Of a stretch of DNA of 15,854 bases, positions 5,576-11,900 are shown piece by piece (the stretch's first letter is position 1; each line of letters begins with the position of its first letter). Under the pieces are notes generated by a model. The model was not told where the DNA came from and ran no database searches. It saw only the letters and a list, made by a program, of their open reading frames with translations. Both the position numbers and the translations under genes were made by a program. This stretch comes from JAVXNW01 sp036645575 (GTDB lineage Bacteria; Bacillota; Clostridia; Christensenellales; Aristaeellaceae): positions 1-15,854 of the forward strand of contig JAVXNW010000059.1 in NCBI GenBank assembly GCA_036645575.1, written 5' to 3'.

Positions 5576-6826
5576 ATGCACAAGCGCTCAATCGTTGTCA
5601 TGGCCATTGTGTGGATGGTGGTCTTGGTGGCCGGAATTTCCTCTGCCGTCACGATGGCTCTTTGCGGCGTATTCGACCCCGGGCGCGAGGTAAGGGGAAG
5701 CGCGGGCGATCAAGCAAGCCAAGACGAGTACCGGATGATCGAGCGCTATCGCAGACTTGACGAGGTGCGCACGGAGCTTACAAACAACTACTATGTCAAA
5801 CTCGACGAGGACGAGCTCACGCTGGGCGCGGTGCGCGGCATGCTCGCCTCGGTGGGCGATCCCTATACGTTTTACTATTCCCCCGATGAGATCGTCAAGA
5901 TGAACCAGCATACCCAAGGCTATTACGAAGGCGTGGGCGTGCTGCTCTCAAGCGACAAGGAGGGGCAGGTCGTGGTGCTGCGCGTGTTTGAAAAGACACC
6001 CGCGTATGAGGCGGGCGTGCTGGCGGGCGACGTGATCACCGAGGTCAACGGGCAAGCGGTCACCGCCAAGACCTCAAAGGACCTGTCCGAGGCGATCGGC
6101 GCGATCCGCAGCGCGGAAGCCAAGGACGGGCTGATCTTTCTGACGATTCACCGCGGCGGCGAAATTCTGACGATCGGCGTGGGCAGCGCCACGATTGAGG
6201 TCACGCGCGTGGAGCATGAGATGCTTCCGGGCAACGTGGGCTACATCGTCATCTACGAGTTCATGGGCGACGACGCGACCGCCTTTCACGCGGCGGTGAA
6301 GGCGCTCAAGGCGGCGGGCGCGACAAAGCTGATTCTGGACCTCCGCTCCAATCCCGGGGGACTGCTGACCGACGTGGTCGCCATTGCCGACGAACTGATG
6401 GGCGAAGGCCTGATCGTATATACCGAGGATCGCTATGGGCGGCGCAAGGAGTACTTTTCCGATGCGGAAAAGTGGGATGTCCCGATCGCGGTGCTGGTGA
6501 ATGGCATGTCGGCGAGCGCCTCCGAGATTTTGGCGGGCGCGCTTCAGGATACCGGGCGCGCGAAGGTGGTGGGGGAGACCACGTTTGGCAAGGGCATCGT
6601 GCAGACGGTGATCCCGTTTCGGGAGGATGGCGCCGGGATGCAGCTCACGACCGCGCTGTACTATACGCCATCGGGGAAATCCATTCATGGCGTGGGCATC
6701 GTGCCTGACAAGGTCGTGCCGCTTGACAGCGAGAACTTCACGACCTATTCCGGGGCGAATTTGGCGGGCGACAGCCAACTGCGCGCGGCCTATGACCTGC
6801 TGACTGAAATGGCGAGTTGCGCTTAA
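5576..6826 (+). CDS. S41 family C-terminal processing protease (CtpA/CtpB type)
   Basis: 416 residues. One N-terminal membrane segment (res. 5-30) anchors it, with the rest outside the cytoplasm. The S41 N-terminal helical part (about 50-110) is followed by a PDZ domain (about 115-205, with YEGVGVLL and TPAYEAGVLAGDVI) and the protease core (215-385). Catalytic residues by alignment to CtpB spacing are Ser314 in SASASEIL, Lys339 in FGKGIVQ and Gln343. Such enzymes cleave partly unfolded or signalling proteins at C-termini; in Bacillus CtpB acts in sporulation sigma-K activation, but CtpA-like housekeeping roles are equally possible. GGAGG (5565-5569) is 6 nt from ATG 5576, so a TTG at 5570 is excluded. 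The TAA is one base from the next gene's ATG, implying coupling. The family is certain; the precise substrate is not. Confidence 0.95.
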   Translation: MHKRSIVVMAIVWMVVLVAGISSAVTMALCGVFDPGREVRGSAGDQASQDEYRMIERYRRLDEVRTELTNNYYVKLDEDELTLGAVRGMLASVGDPYTFYYSPDEIVKMNQHTQGYYEGVGVLLSSDKEGQVVVLRVFEKTPAYEAGVLAGDVITEVNGQAVTAKTSKDLSEAIGAIRSAEAKDGLIFLTIHRGGEILTIGVGSATIEVTRVEHEMLPGNVGYIVIYEFMGDDATAFHAAVKALKAAGATKLILDLRSNPGGLLTDVVAIADELMGEGLIVYTEDRYGRRKEYFSDAEKWDVPIAVLVNGMSASASEILAGALQDTGRAKVVGETTFGKGIVQTVIPFREDGAGMQLTTALYYTPSGKSIHGVGIVPDKVVPLDSENFTTYSGANLAGDSQLRAAYDLLTEMASCA

Positions 6827-6827
6827 A

Positions 6828-7418
6828 ATGGCGAGCAAGCGAGATACGGGAAAGGAATGGTTGATCAACATGGAAAGGCAGTCGAGGGCGACCCTGTGGC
6901 CGGTGATTGGCGCGCTGGTGGTGCTGACCCTTACGCGCATACCGGTGCTCGCGATGCACCCGGTCAGCCTGTTTGCGTCTGAAACGCTGATGACGCTACT
7001 TCTGGCGCTCAACATGCGCGCAAGGCGCGTGTGGCCTGGCGTGGTGTTTGCGGTGGCGATTCCGCTGGCCGCATGGATGATGGATCTGGAGGGGGGCGCG
7101 GACGCGCTGGTATACGGCGCGACGCTTGGCGCGATGGCCGCCGTGTTTGTCCCGGGGCACATGTTCGCGGAGGCGACGGTGGGCGAAATGCGCGTGGGGC
7201 TTGCCAGCGCGGCGTTTGCCGCGCTGGCCGCGCTGACAGGGCTGCTGATTAGCACAATGGGCACGGTGATCACGCTGATTGCGGCGCAAAAGATGACGTT
7301 TGGCAACGCCTGCGTCTACTCGATGAGCCGGCAGATGCTGCCGATGATCGCCCATGCGGTCGGGGGATTTGCCGGACTATGGCTTGCCCAGCGGCGTGCG
7401 CGGACGACCGCAGCTTAG
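6828..7418 (+). CDS. Small polytopic membrane protein of unknown function
   Basis: I do not recognise the family. Up to 196 residues with about six hydrophobic segments: WPVIGALVVLTLTRIPVLA, LFASETLMTLLLALNM, VWPGVVFAVAIPLAAWMM, ADALVYGATLGAMAAVFVPG, GLASAAFAALAALTGLLIST and MIAHAVGGFAGLWLAQ, then a short basic tail. Size and helix count resemble the S (substrate-binding) subunits of ECF vitamin transporters, but I see no signature to prove it. The start is uncertain: ATG 6828 is one base after the ctpA stop (coupled); ATG 6870 (MERQSRAT) has AAGGA about 13 nt upstream. Co-transcription with the protease suggests a membrane partner or substrate (inference). Its last 42 bp overlap the end of the thyX-like gene on the other strand. 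Confidence 0.7.
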   Translation: MASKRDTGKEWLINMERQSRATLWPVIGALVVLTLTRIPVLAMHPVSLFASETLMTLLLALNMRARRVWPGVVFAVAIPLAAWMMDLEGGADALVYGATLGAMAAVFVPGHMFAEATVGEMRVGLASAAFAALAALTGLLISTMGTVITLIAAQKMTFGNACVYSMSRQMLPMIAHAVGGFAGLWLAQRRARTTAA

Positions 7419-8699
7419 CCGGCCCTCGGGGCAGCGGCCATTGACCAGGCAGCTGGGGCCAAAATAGTCAAACAATTCGGGGTAGGACGCGCGCAGCTCG
7501 CGCAGCATTTGCTGGGCGAGCGCGCGAATTTCCCACTGCGCGCGCTCGCAGGTGCGCAATTTGAGAAAATGCAGCAGCTCGCGCGCGTTCATCGTGAGCA
7601 TCACGCGAACGGTATTGCCGCTGAGCGCAAGGTATGACAGGGCTTCGGTCGCAAGCCCGGCCTCGCGCAAGGCGGCCGCGTTTTGCCCATTTTCGAGGAA
7701 GGCATTTTCAAACACGCGCCGCGCCTCGGGATTTTGCGCGACGGTATCGGGCAGCACGTGTCGGTTTTTGTTGAGCGCGCGCAGCGTGGGCTCGAACATC
7801 GGCGACTGGATGCGGTGGCGCGCGATGTGCGTGACGCAGGCAAGCGACACGTCCTCCAGCAGAAAGGTGTAGTGAAGCGCCTCGAGCTCTCGCGGCCGCG
7901 CGTCGCGCACGAGCGGGGAAAGGTCGGCGTCAGAGAGGTTTTCGAAGCGATTGGAAAAGGCCAGCGCGGCGTGCAACAGCGCGCGCGGGTCTTGGGGCGC
8001 GGCGAGCAATTGCGCGCGGCCGACGCAAGAAACGGGCGCGGCGACCGAAGCCTCGAGCGCGGGGCTCGCGGCGCGCGCTGAATCGAGCGGAAACGCCTCG
8101 CCCAGCACGCCTTGGCACTGCGCCAGCAGCAGCGCGCCCACGCGGCGCAGCTCCTCAAAGCGGCTGTAGGGGCCGTAGAGCATGGCGCTGATGATGTGCG
8201 AAAGCTCGCGCGCGTTGCACGTCAGGTACAAGCTCGAGAAAAAGCAGTACGGCAGCACGAAGCGCGCGTCTTCAAGCGGAATCCCGTGCGCGACCAAGCG
8301 GCCATAGTCCAAAAAGCGCGCCTTGACCATGTCGACATACATTTTTTCGCACGCGGGCGAAAGGTCGGCGGGCACAAAAAAACCCGCCTGCTCAAAATCC
8401 ACATACCTTCGCGACTTGACCGTGAAGGAGGACAGGCGAAACTCGATCAGGCACTGCTCGACCAAGACCGACACGTTGTCAAGGGCGATGGAGAAGCTTT
8501 GGTGCTCAATCAGCGACTGGTGACCCGAGGACAAGACCTTGGCGATCAGCTTCTGATCGCGCGCGCCACCCTCGCGGGTCAAAAATAAATCGTGCGCCGT
8601 GCCGGGCGTCGTGGAAATGCGCGCGGCGGCGGCGCACAGCGCGACGCCCCGGTCAGACATCGACACAAGGGTGACAATTGGTTCGGCATTCAATGACAT
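7377..8699 (-). CDS. thyX: Double-domain ThyX-like flavin-dependent thymidylate synthase
   Basis: 440 residues, about twice the 210-250 of ordinary ThyX, made of two ThyX-like halves. N half: GHQSLIEHQSF (59-69), EFRLSSFTVKSRRY (86-99), NAREL (162-166). C half: LEALHYTFLLEDVSLACVTH (272-291), RHRIQSP (294-300), NARELLHFLKLRTCERAQWE (371-390) and a cysteine-bearing end with GRCPEGRLSCG. ThyX makes dTMP from dUMP using FAD, NADPH and methylene-tetrahydrofolate, with active sites at subunit interfaces of a tetramer. The signature RHRxxSxxxxSxRY is split: the N half keeps SRRY but has EFR for RHR; the C half keeps RHR but lacks SxRY. ATG 8699 follows GGGAG by only 3 nt; a TTG at 8690 has better spacing. 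It is divergent from nrdD, another DNA-precursor enzyme. The family is firm; whether one or both halves bind substrate is open. Confidence 0.9.
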   Translation of the reverse strand: MSLNAEPIVTLVSMSDRGVALCAAAARISTTPGTAHDLFLTREGGARDQKLIAKVLSSGHQSLIEHQSFSIALDNVSVLVEQCLIEFRLSSFTVKSRRYVDFEQAGFFVPADLSPACEKMYVDMVKARFLDYGRLVAHGIPLEDARFVLPYCFFSSLYLTCNARELSHIISAMLYGPYSRFEELRRVGALLLAQCQGVLGEAFPLDSARAASPALEASVAAPVSCVGRAQLLAAPQDPRALLHAALAFSNRFENLSDADLSPLVRDARPRELEALHYTFLLEDVSLACVTHIARHRIQSPMFEPTLRALNKNRHVLPDTVAQNPEARRVFENAFLENGQNAAALREAGLATEALSYLALSGNTVRVMLTMNARELLHFLKLRTCERAQWEIRALAQQMLRELRASYPELFDYFGPSCLVNGRCPEGRLSCGRPRTPLGKP

Positions 8700-8796
8700 C
8701 AACTCCCTTTGTTTATTGTAGCAGAGGACGGACGTAGGGCCTAGAGGGCATAGTAGCCAAAAAACAGGGGCGAAAATTTTTCAATGGGTAAAATGC

Positions 8797-8825
8797 TTGA
8801 ACATGGCCGCGCAATAGGCTATAAT
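8797..8825 (+). promoter_or_regulatory. Distal rightward promoter (P1) upstream of nrdD
   Basis: TTGAAC (8797-8802), a 17-bp spacer, TATAAT (8820-8825). Expected start near 8832, immediately before GGAGG and a nine-codon ORF. Transcripts from here would have a leader of about 175 nt before nrdD. Confidence 0.7.
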
Positions 8826-8839
8826 GCCATCTTTGGAGG

Positions 8840-8869
8840 ATGAAATCAACGATGCGAACGCTGTGTTAA
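8840..8869 (+). CDS. Possible nine-codon leader peptide (MKSTMRTLC)
   Basis: GGAGG (8835-8839) directly precedes ATG AAA TCA ACG ATG CGA ACG CTG TGT TAA. The two in-frame ATGs lie 0 and 12 nt from the SD, neither ideal. It sits right after promoter P1 and ends before promoter P2. It could be a leader peptide, a stray SD, or chance. I cannot tell from one sequence. Confidence 0.25.
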   Translation: MKSTMRTLC

Positions 8870-8894
8870 TTAGCGACAAATACCATCGATTGCG

Positions 8895-8923
8895 TTGACA
8901 CGGTTTGTAAACCACTATATAAT
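8895..8923 (+). promoter_or_regulatory. Consensus sigma-A promoter (P2) for nrdD-nrdG-mrfA
   Basis: TTGACA (8895-8900), exactly 17 bp, TATAAT (8918-8923): a perfect consensus. Transcription should start near 8930, about 80 nt before nrdD. The strength of the match suggests high basal expression unless repressed. Confidence 0.9.
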
Positions 8924-8927
8924 GTAT
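8912..8927. promoter_or_regulatory. Candidate NrdR box over the nrdD -10
   Basis: CCACTATATAATGTAT matches the NrdR box consensus (acaCwAtATaTwGtgt) at 13 of 16 positions and covers the -10 hexamer, where the ribonucleotide reductase repressor NrdR acts in other bacteria. NrdR normally binds two boxes about three helical turns apart, and I did not find a convincing second one, so this remains a candidate; part of the match is due to the TATAAT itself. Confidence 0.4.
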
Positions 8928-9008
8928 TTTGCTGATACGAGGCGTTGGACGGCATAACCGCTGCCTAGTCGCCATTTATTTTGGATATAATTCAGAGGAG
9001 AGAAAAAA

Positions 9009-11324
9009 ATGCTCGATACCATCATCAAACGCGACGGCCGGAAGATGTCCTTTGACACAGAAAAGATCACCCAAGCCATCCTGAAGGCGTTTGCCGCAAC
9101 CGGCAGCGCGAAGAGCGAGAAAACCGCGCAAGAGCTGACCGCGCAGGTCGTCGAGCAACTGGCGCGAAACGAATCCATCGAGGTGCCGACGGTTGAGCAG
9201 GTGCAGGACGCGGTGGAGCGGATGCTGATAGAGAACGGCTTTGTGCGCACCGCCAAGAGCTACATCCTCTATCGCGCGGAGCGAAGCCGCGCCCGCGAGA
9301 TGAACACGCGCCTCATGCAGATCTACGAGGACATCACCTTTTCAAACGCCGCGGATTCCGACATCAAGCGCGAAAACGCCAACATCAACGGCGACACCGC
9401 GATGGGCGCCATGCTCAAGTACGGCGCCGAGGGCGCCAAGCAGTTTAACCTCATGTTTGTCTTAAAGCCCGAGCACGCGCAGGCGCACCAGTCGGGCGAC
9501 ATCCACATCCACGACATGGATTTTTTGACGCTGACCACCACCTGCTGCCAGATCGACCTGCTCGAGCTGTTTCACGGCGGCTTCTCGACCGGGCACGGCG
9601 TCCTGCGCGAGCCCAACGACATCTATTCGTATTCCGCGCTGGCCTGCATCGCGATTCAGGCCAACCAGAACGACCAGCACGGCGGGCAGTCGGTGGTCAA
9701 CTTCGACTATTCGATGGCCGAAGGCGTGAAAAAGACCTTCTGCAAGCGCTACCGCGACAACATGGTGCGGGCGCTGGAATTGACCAGCGACAAAGAGGAC
9801 ATCGTTGCCTTTGTGCGCGCCTACATGGACAAGCTCAAGGCGGAAGGCCTGCGCCCGTCGCTTGTCCAAAACGACGAATACGTCGAGGCGGAGAAGGTCG
9901 TGCTGCAAGAGGCGGGGCTTGACGAGAAGGCGATTGCGCGCGTCATCGCCTTTGCGCACGAAAAGGCGGTCTCCGAGACCGACCGCGCCACCTATCAGGC
10001 CATGGAGGCGCTGATTCACAACCTGAACACGATGAACTCCCGCGCGGGCGCGCAGGTGCCGTTCTCCTCGATCAACTACGGCATGGACGTATCGCCGGAG
10101 GGGCGTCTGGTGATGCGCAATCTGCTGCTGACCACCGAGCAGGGGCTGGGCGGCGGCGAGACGCCGATCTTCCCGATCCAGATATTCCGCGTCAAGGAGG
10201 GCGTCAACTACAACCCGGGCGAGCCGAACTACGACCTGTTCAAGCTGGCCTGCCGCGTATCCGCCAAGCGCCTGTTCCCGAACTTCGCGTTCCTCGACGC
10301 GCCGTTTAACATCAAATACTACAAGCCCGGCCACCCGGAGACCGAGATCGCCTACATGGGCTGCCGCACGCGCGTGATCGGCAACGTCTACGACCCCGAT
10401 CAGGAGATCTGCAACCGCCGTGGCAACCTGTCCTTTACCTCCATTAACCTGCCGCGCATCGGCATTCGCGCCAACCACAACGTCGAGTGGTTCTTTCAGG
10501 AACTGGATCGCGTGATGACGCTGGCGATCGATCAACTGTTTGAGCGGTTCGAGATTCAGGCGCGCAAGCATGTGCGCAACTACCCGTTCCTGATGGGACA
10601 GGGCGTGTGGCTGGGCAGCGAGAAGCTGGGCTGGGACGACGAGGTGCGCGAGGTGCTCAAGCATGGCACGCTTTCGGTCGGCTTTATCGGCCTTGCGGAG
10701 GCGCTCAAGGCGCTCATTGGCGAGCACCACGGCGAGAGCCAGATGGCGCAGAACTTGGGCCTTGAGATCATTGGCCACATGCGCCGGCGCATGGATGAGG
10801 AGAGCGTGCGCACCAAGATGAACGTGACGCTGCTCGCGACGCCCGCCGAGGGTCTTTCCGGGCGCTTTGTGCGCCTCGACAAGGAAAAATTCGGCATCAT
10901 TCCGGGCGTCACCGACCGCGACTACTACACCAACAGCTTCCACGTGCCGGTCTACTATCCGATCGGCGCGGTCAAGAAGATCCAGATCGAGGCGCCCTAC
11001 CACGCGTTCACCAACGCGGGACACATCTCCTATGTGGAGCTGGACGGCGACACCACGCAAAACCTCGAGGCGTTTGAGAAGATCGTCCGCGTGATGAAGG
11101 AGGCCGGCATCGGCTACGGATCGATCAACCACCCGGTCGACCGCGACCCGGTTTGCGGCTACAACGGCGTGATCGGGGACAGCTGCCCGTCCTGCGGGCG
11201 CACCGAGGACGAGCACAAATTCGAGCGCATTCGCCGCATCACCGGCTACCTTGTCGGCACGCTCGACCGCTTCAACGACGCCAAGCGCGCGGAGGAAGGC
11301 GAGCGGGTCAAGCACCAACTGTAA
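9009..11324 (+). CDS. nrdD: Anaerobic (class III) ribonucleoside-triphosphate reductase
   Basis: 771 residues. Reduces ribonucleoside triphosphates to deoxyribonucleotides without oxygen, in the cytoplasm. An N-terminal ATP-cone (res. 1-95, MLDTIIKRDGRKMSFDTEKI) senses ATP/dATP; the large ten-stranded barrel follows. Near the C-terminus is the zinc-site region (C716, C726, C729, in VCGYNGVIGDSCPSCG) and the glycyl radical segment RRITGYLVG, with Gly746 as the likely radical site. The position where some family members have the first Cys of the zinc site is Asp here (RDPVC), which I believe also occurs in other Firmicutes. AGGAG (8996-9000) is 8 nt from ATG 9009. It is followed 45 bp later by nrdG, its activase, and probably by mrfA in the same transcript. 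Expected to be controlled at P2. The enzyme works only anaerobically, fitting a strict anaerobe. Confidence 0.98.
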   Translation: MLDTIIKRDGRKMSFDTEKITQAILKAFAATGSAKSEKTAQELTAQVVEQLARNESIEVPTVEQVQDAVERMLIENGFVRTAKSYILYRAERSRAREMNTRLMQIYEDITFSNAADSDIKRENANINGDTAMGAMLKYGAEGAKQFNLMFVLKPEHAQAHQSGDIHIHDMDFLTLTTTCCQIDLLELFHGGFSTGHGVLREPNDIYSYSALACIAIQANQNDQHGGQSVVNFDYSMAEGVKKTFCKRYRDNMVRALELTSDKEDIVAFVRAYMDKLKAEGLRPSLVQNDEYVEAEKVVLQEAGLDEKAIARVIAFAHEKAVSETDRATYQAMEALIHNLNTMNSRAGAQVPFSSINYGMDVSPEGRLVMRNLLLTTEQGLGGGETPIFPIQIFRVKEGVNYNPGEPNYDLFKLACRVSAKRLFPNFAFLDAPFNIKYYKPGHPETEIAYMGCRTRVIGNVYDPDQEICNRRGNLSFTSINLPRIGIRANHNVEWFFQELDRVMTLAIDQLFERFEIQARKHVRNYPFLMGQGVWLGSEKLGWDDEVREVLKHGTLSVGFIGLAEALKALIGEHHGESQMAQNLGLEIIGHMRRRMDEESVRTKMNVTLLATPAEGLSGRFVRLDKEKFGIIPGVTDRDYYTNSFHVPVYYPIGAVKKIQIEAPYHAFTNAGHISYVELDGDTTQNLEAFEKIVRVMKEAGIGYGSINHPVDRDPVCGYNGVIGDSCPSCGRTEDEHKFERIRRITGYLVGTLDRFNDAKRAEEGERVKHQL

Positions 11325-11369
11325 GCCCCTTTCGGCTCAATAAATCAGCTGTAGATGGAGAAAAAGCCC

Positions 11370-11864
11370 ATGAATATTCGCATCGCCGGCGTCGTCAACG
11401 ATTCGATCGTTGACGGCCCCGGTTTTCGCTTTACGGTATTTACCCAAGGCTGCGCTCACGCCTGCCCCGGCTGTCACAACCCCGAGACGCACGACTTTGC
11501 GGGCGGGCGCGACGAGGACATTTCCGTGCTGCTTCAGCAGATGGCGGACAATCCGCTCCTTGACGGGCTGACGCTTTCCGGCGGCGACCCGTTTGAGCAG
11601 GTGACGGCTTCGGCGGAATTGGCCAAGGGCGCCAAGGCCTTGGGGCTTAATGTGTGGACGTATTCGGGGTACACGTTTGAGCAATTGCTCGCGCAGGACA
11701 AGTATCGCCCGCTGCTCGAGGCGTCTGACGTGCTGATCGACGGGCCGTTTATCCTCGCGCAAAGGACGCTCGAGCTTCGGTTCCGGGGCTCCAAGAATCA
11801 GCGGCTGATCGACGTTCAAAAGACGCTTGAGAGCGGCGTGGTTCACCTGTACGCACTGACCTAA
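11370..11864 (+). CDS. nrdG: Anaerobic ribonucleotide reductase activating protein (radical SAM)
   Basis: 164 residues, normal for NrdG. The radical-SAM cluster motif is CAHACPGC (CX3CX2C, about res. 27-34), followed by LSGGDPFEQ, which helps bind S-adenosylmethionine, and VWTYSGYTFE. NrdG uses its 4Fe-4S cluster and SAM to make the glycyl radical on NrdD. Start: GGAG (11357-11360) is 9 nt from ATG 11370; an in-frame ATG at 11355 overlaps that SD and is less likely. It lies 45 bp after nrdD and 36 bp before mrfA with no terminator on either side, so the three are probably one operon. Confidence 0.97.
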   Translation: MNIRIAGVVNDSIVDGPGFRFTVFTQGCAHACPGCHNPETHDFAGGRDEDISVLLQQMADNPLLDGLTLSGGDPFEQVTASAELAKGAKALGLNVWTYSGYTFEQLLAQDKYRPLLEASDVLIDGPFILAQRTLELRFRGSKNQRLIDVQKTLESGVVHLYALT

Positions 11865-11900
11865 TCGGGTATTTAAGGGAGATAAGGGAGGCGACGCTTC

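Larger units (their letters stand above)
8700..9008. other. 309-bp divergent regulatory region between thyX and nrdD
   Basis: AT-rich compared with its surroundings. It holds two consensus-like rightward promoters, a tiny ORF with a strong SD (8840-8869), a candidate NrdR box and the nrdD ribosome binding site. For thyX (leftward) I see only TACAAT (8717-8712 region, minus strand) with a poor -35. No larger ORF is credible here. Confidence 0.7.

Noticed and set aside
5625..5670. Lipoprotein signal (MALC) in the CtpA-type protease
   Set aside because: The residue before Cys30 is Leu, which does not fit a lipobox; a membrane-anchor segment is the simpler reading.
8986..8991. TATAAT just before the nrdD ribosome binding site as a third promoter
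   Set aside because: There is no -35 at 16-18 bp and transcription would start inside the SD sequence.
11150..11210. Loss of a zinc-site cysteine in NrdD (RDPVC instead of RCPxC)
   Set aside because: I believe RDPVCGY occurs in other Firmicute NrdD proteins, so I do not treat it as an anomaly; an alignment would settle it.
9462..11318. Long minus-strand open frame (618 codons) opposite nrdD
   Set aside because: It mirrors the codon structure of nrdD in GC-rich DNA, its protein is low-complexity in Arg/Ala/Val/His, and it matches no family I recognise.
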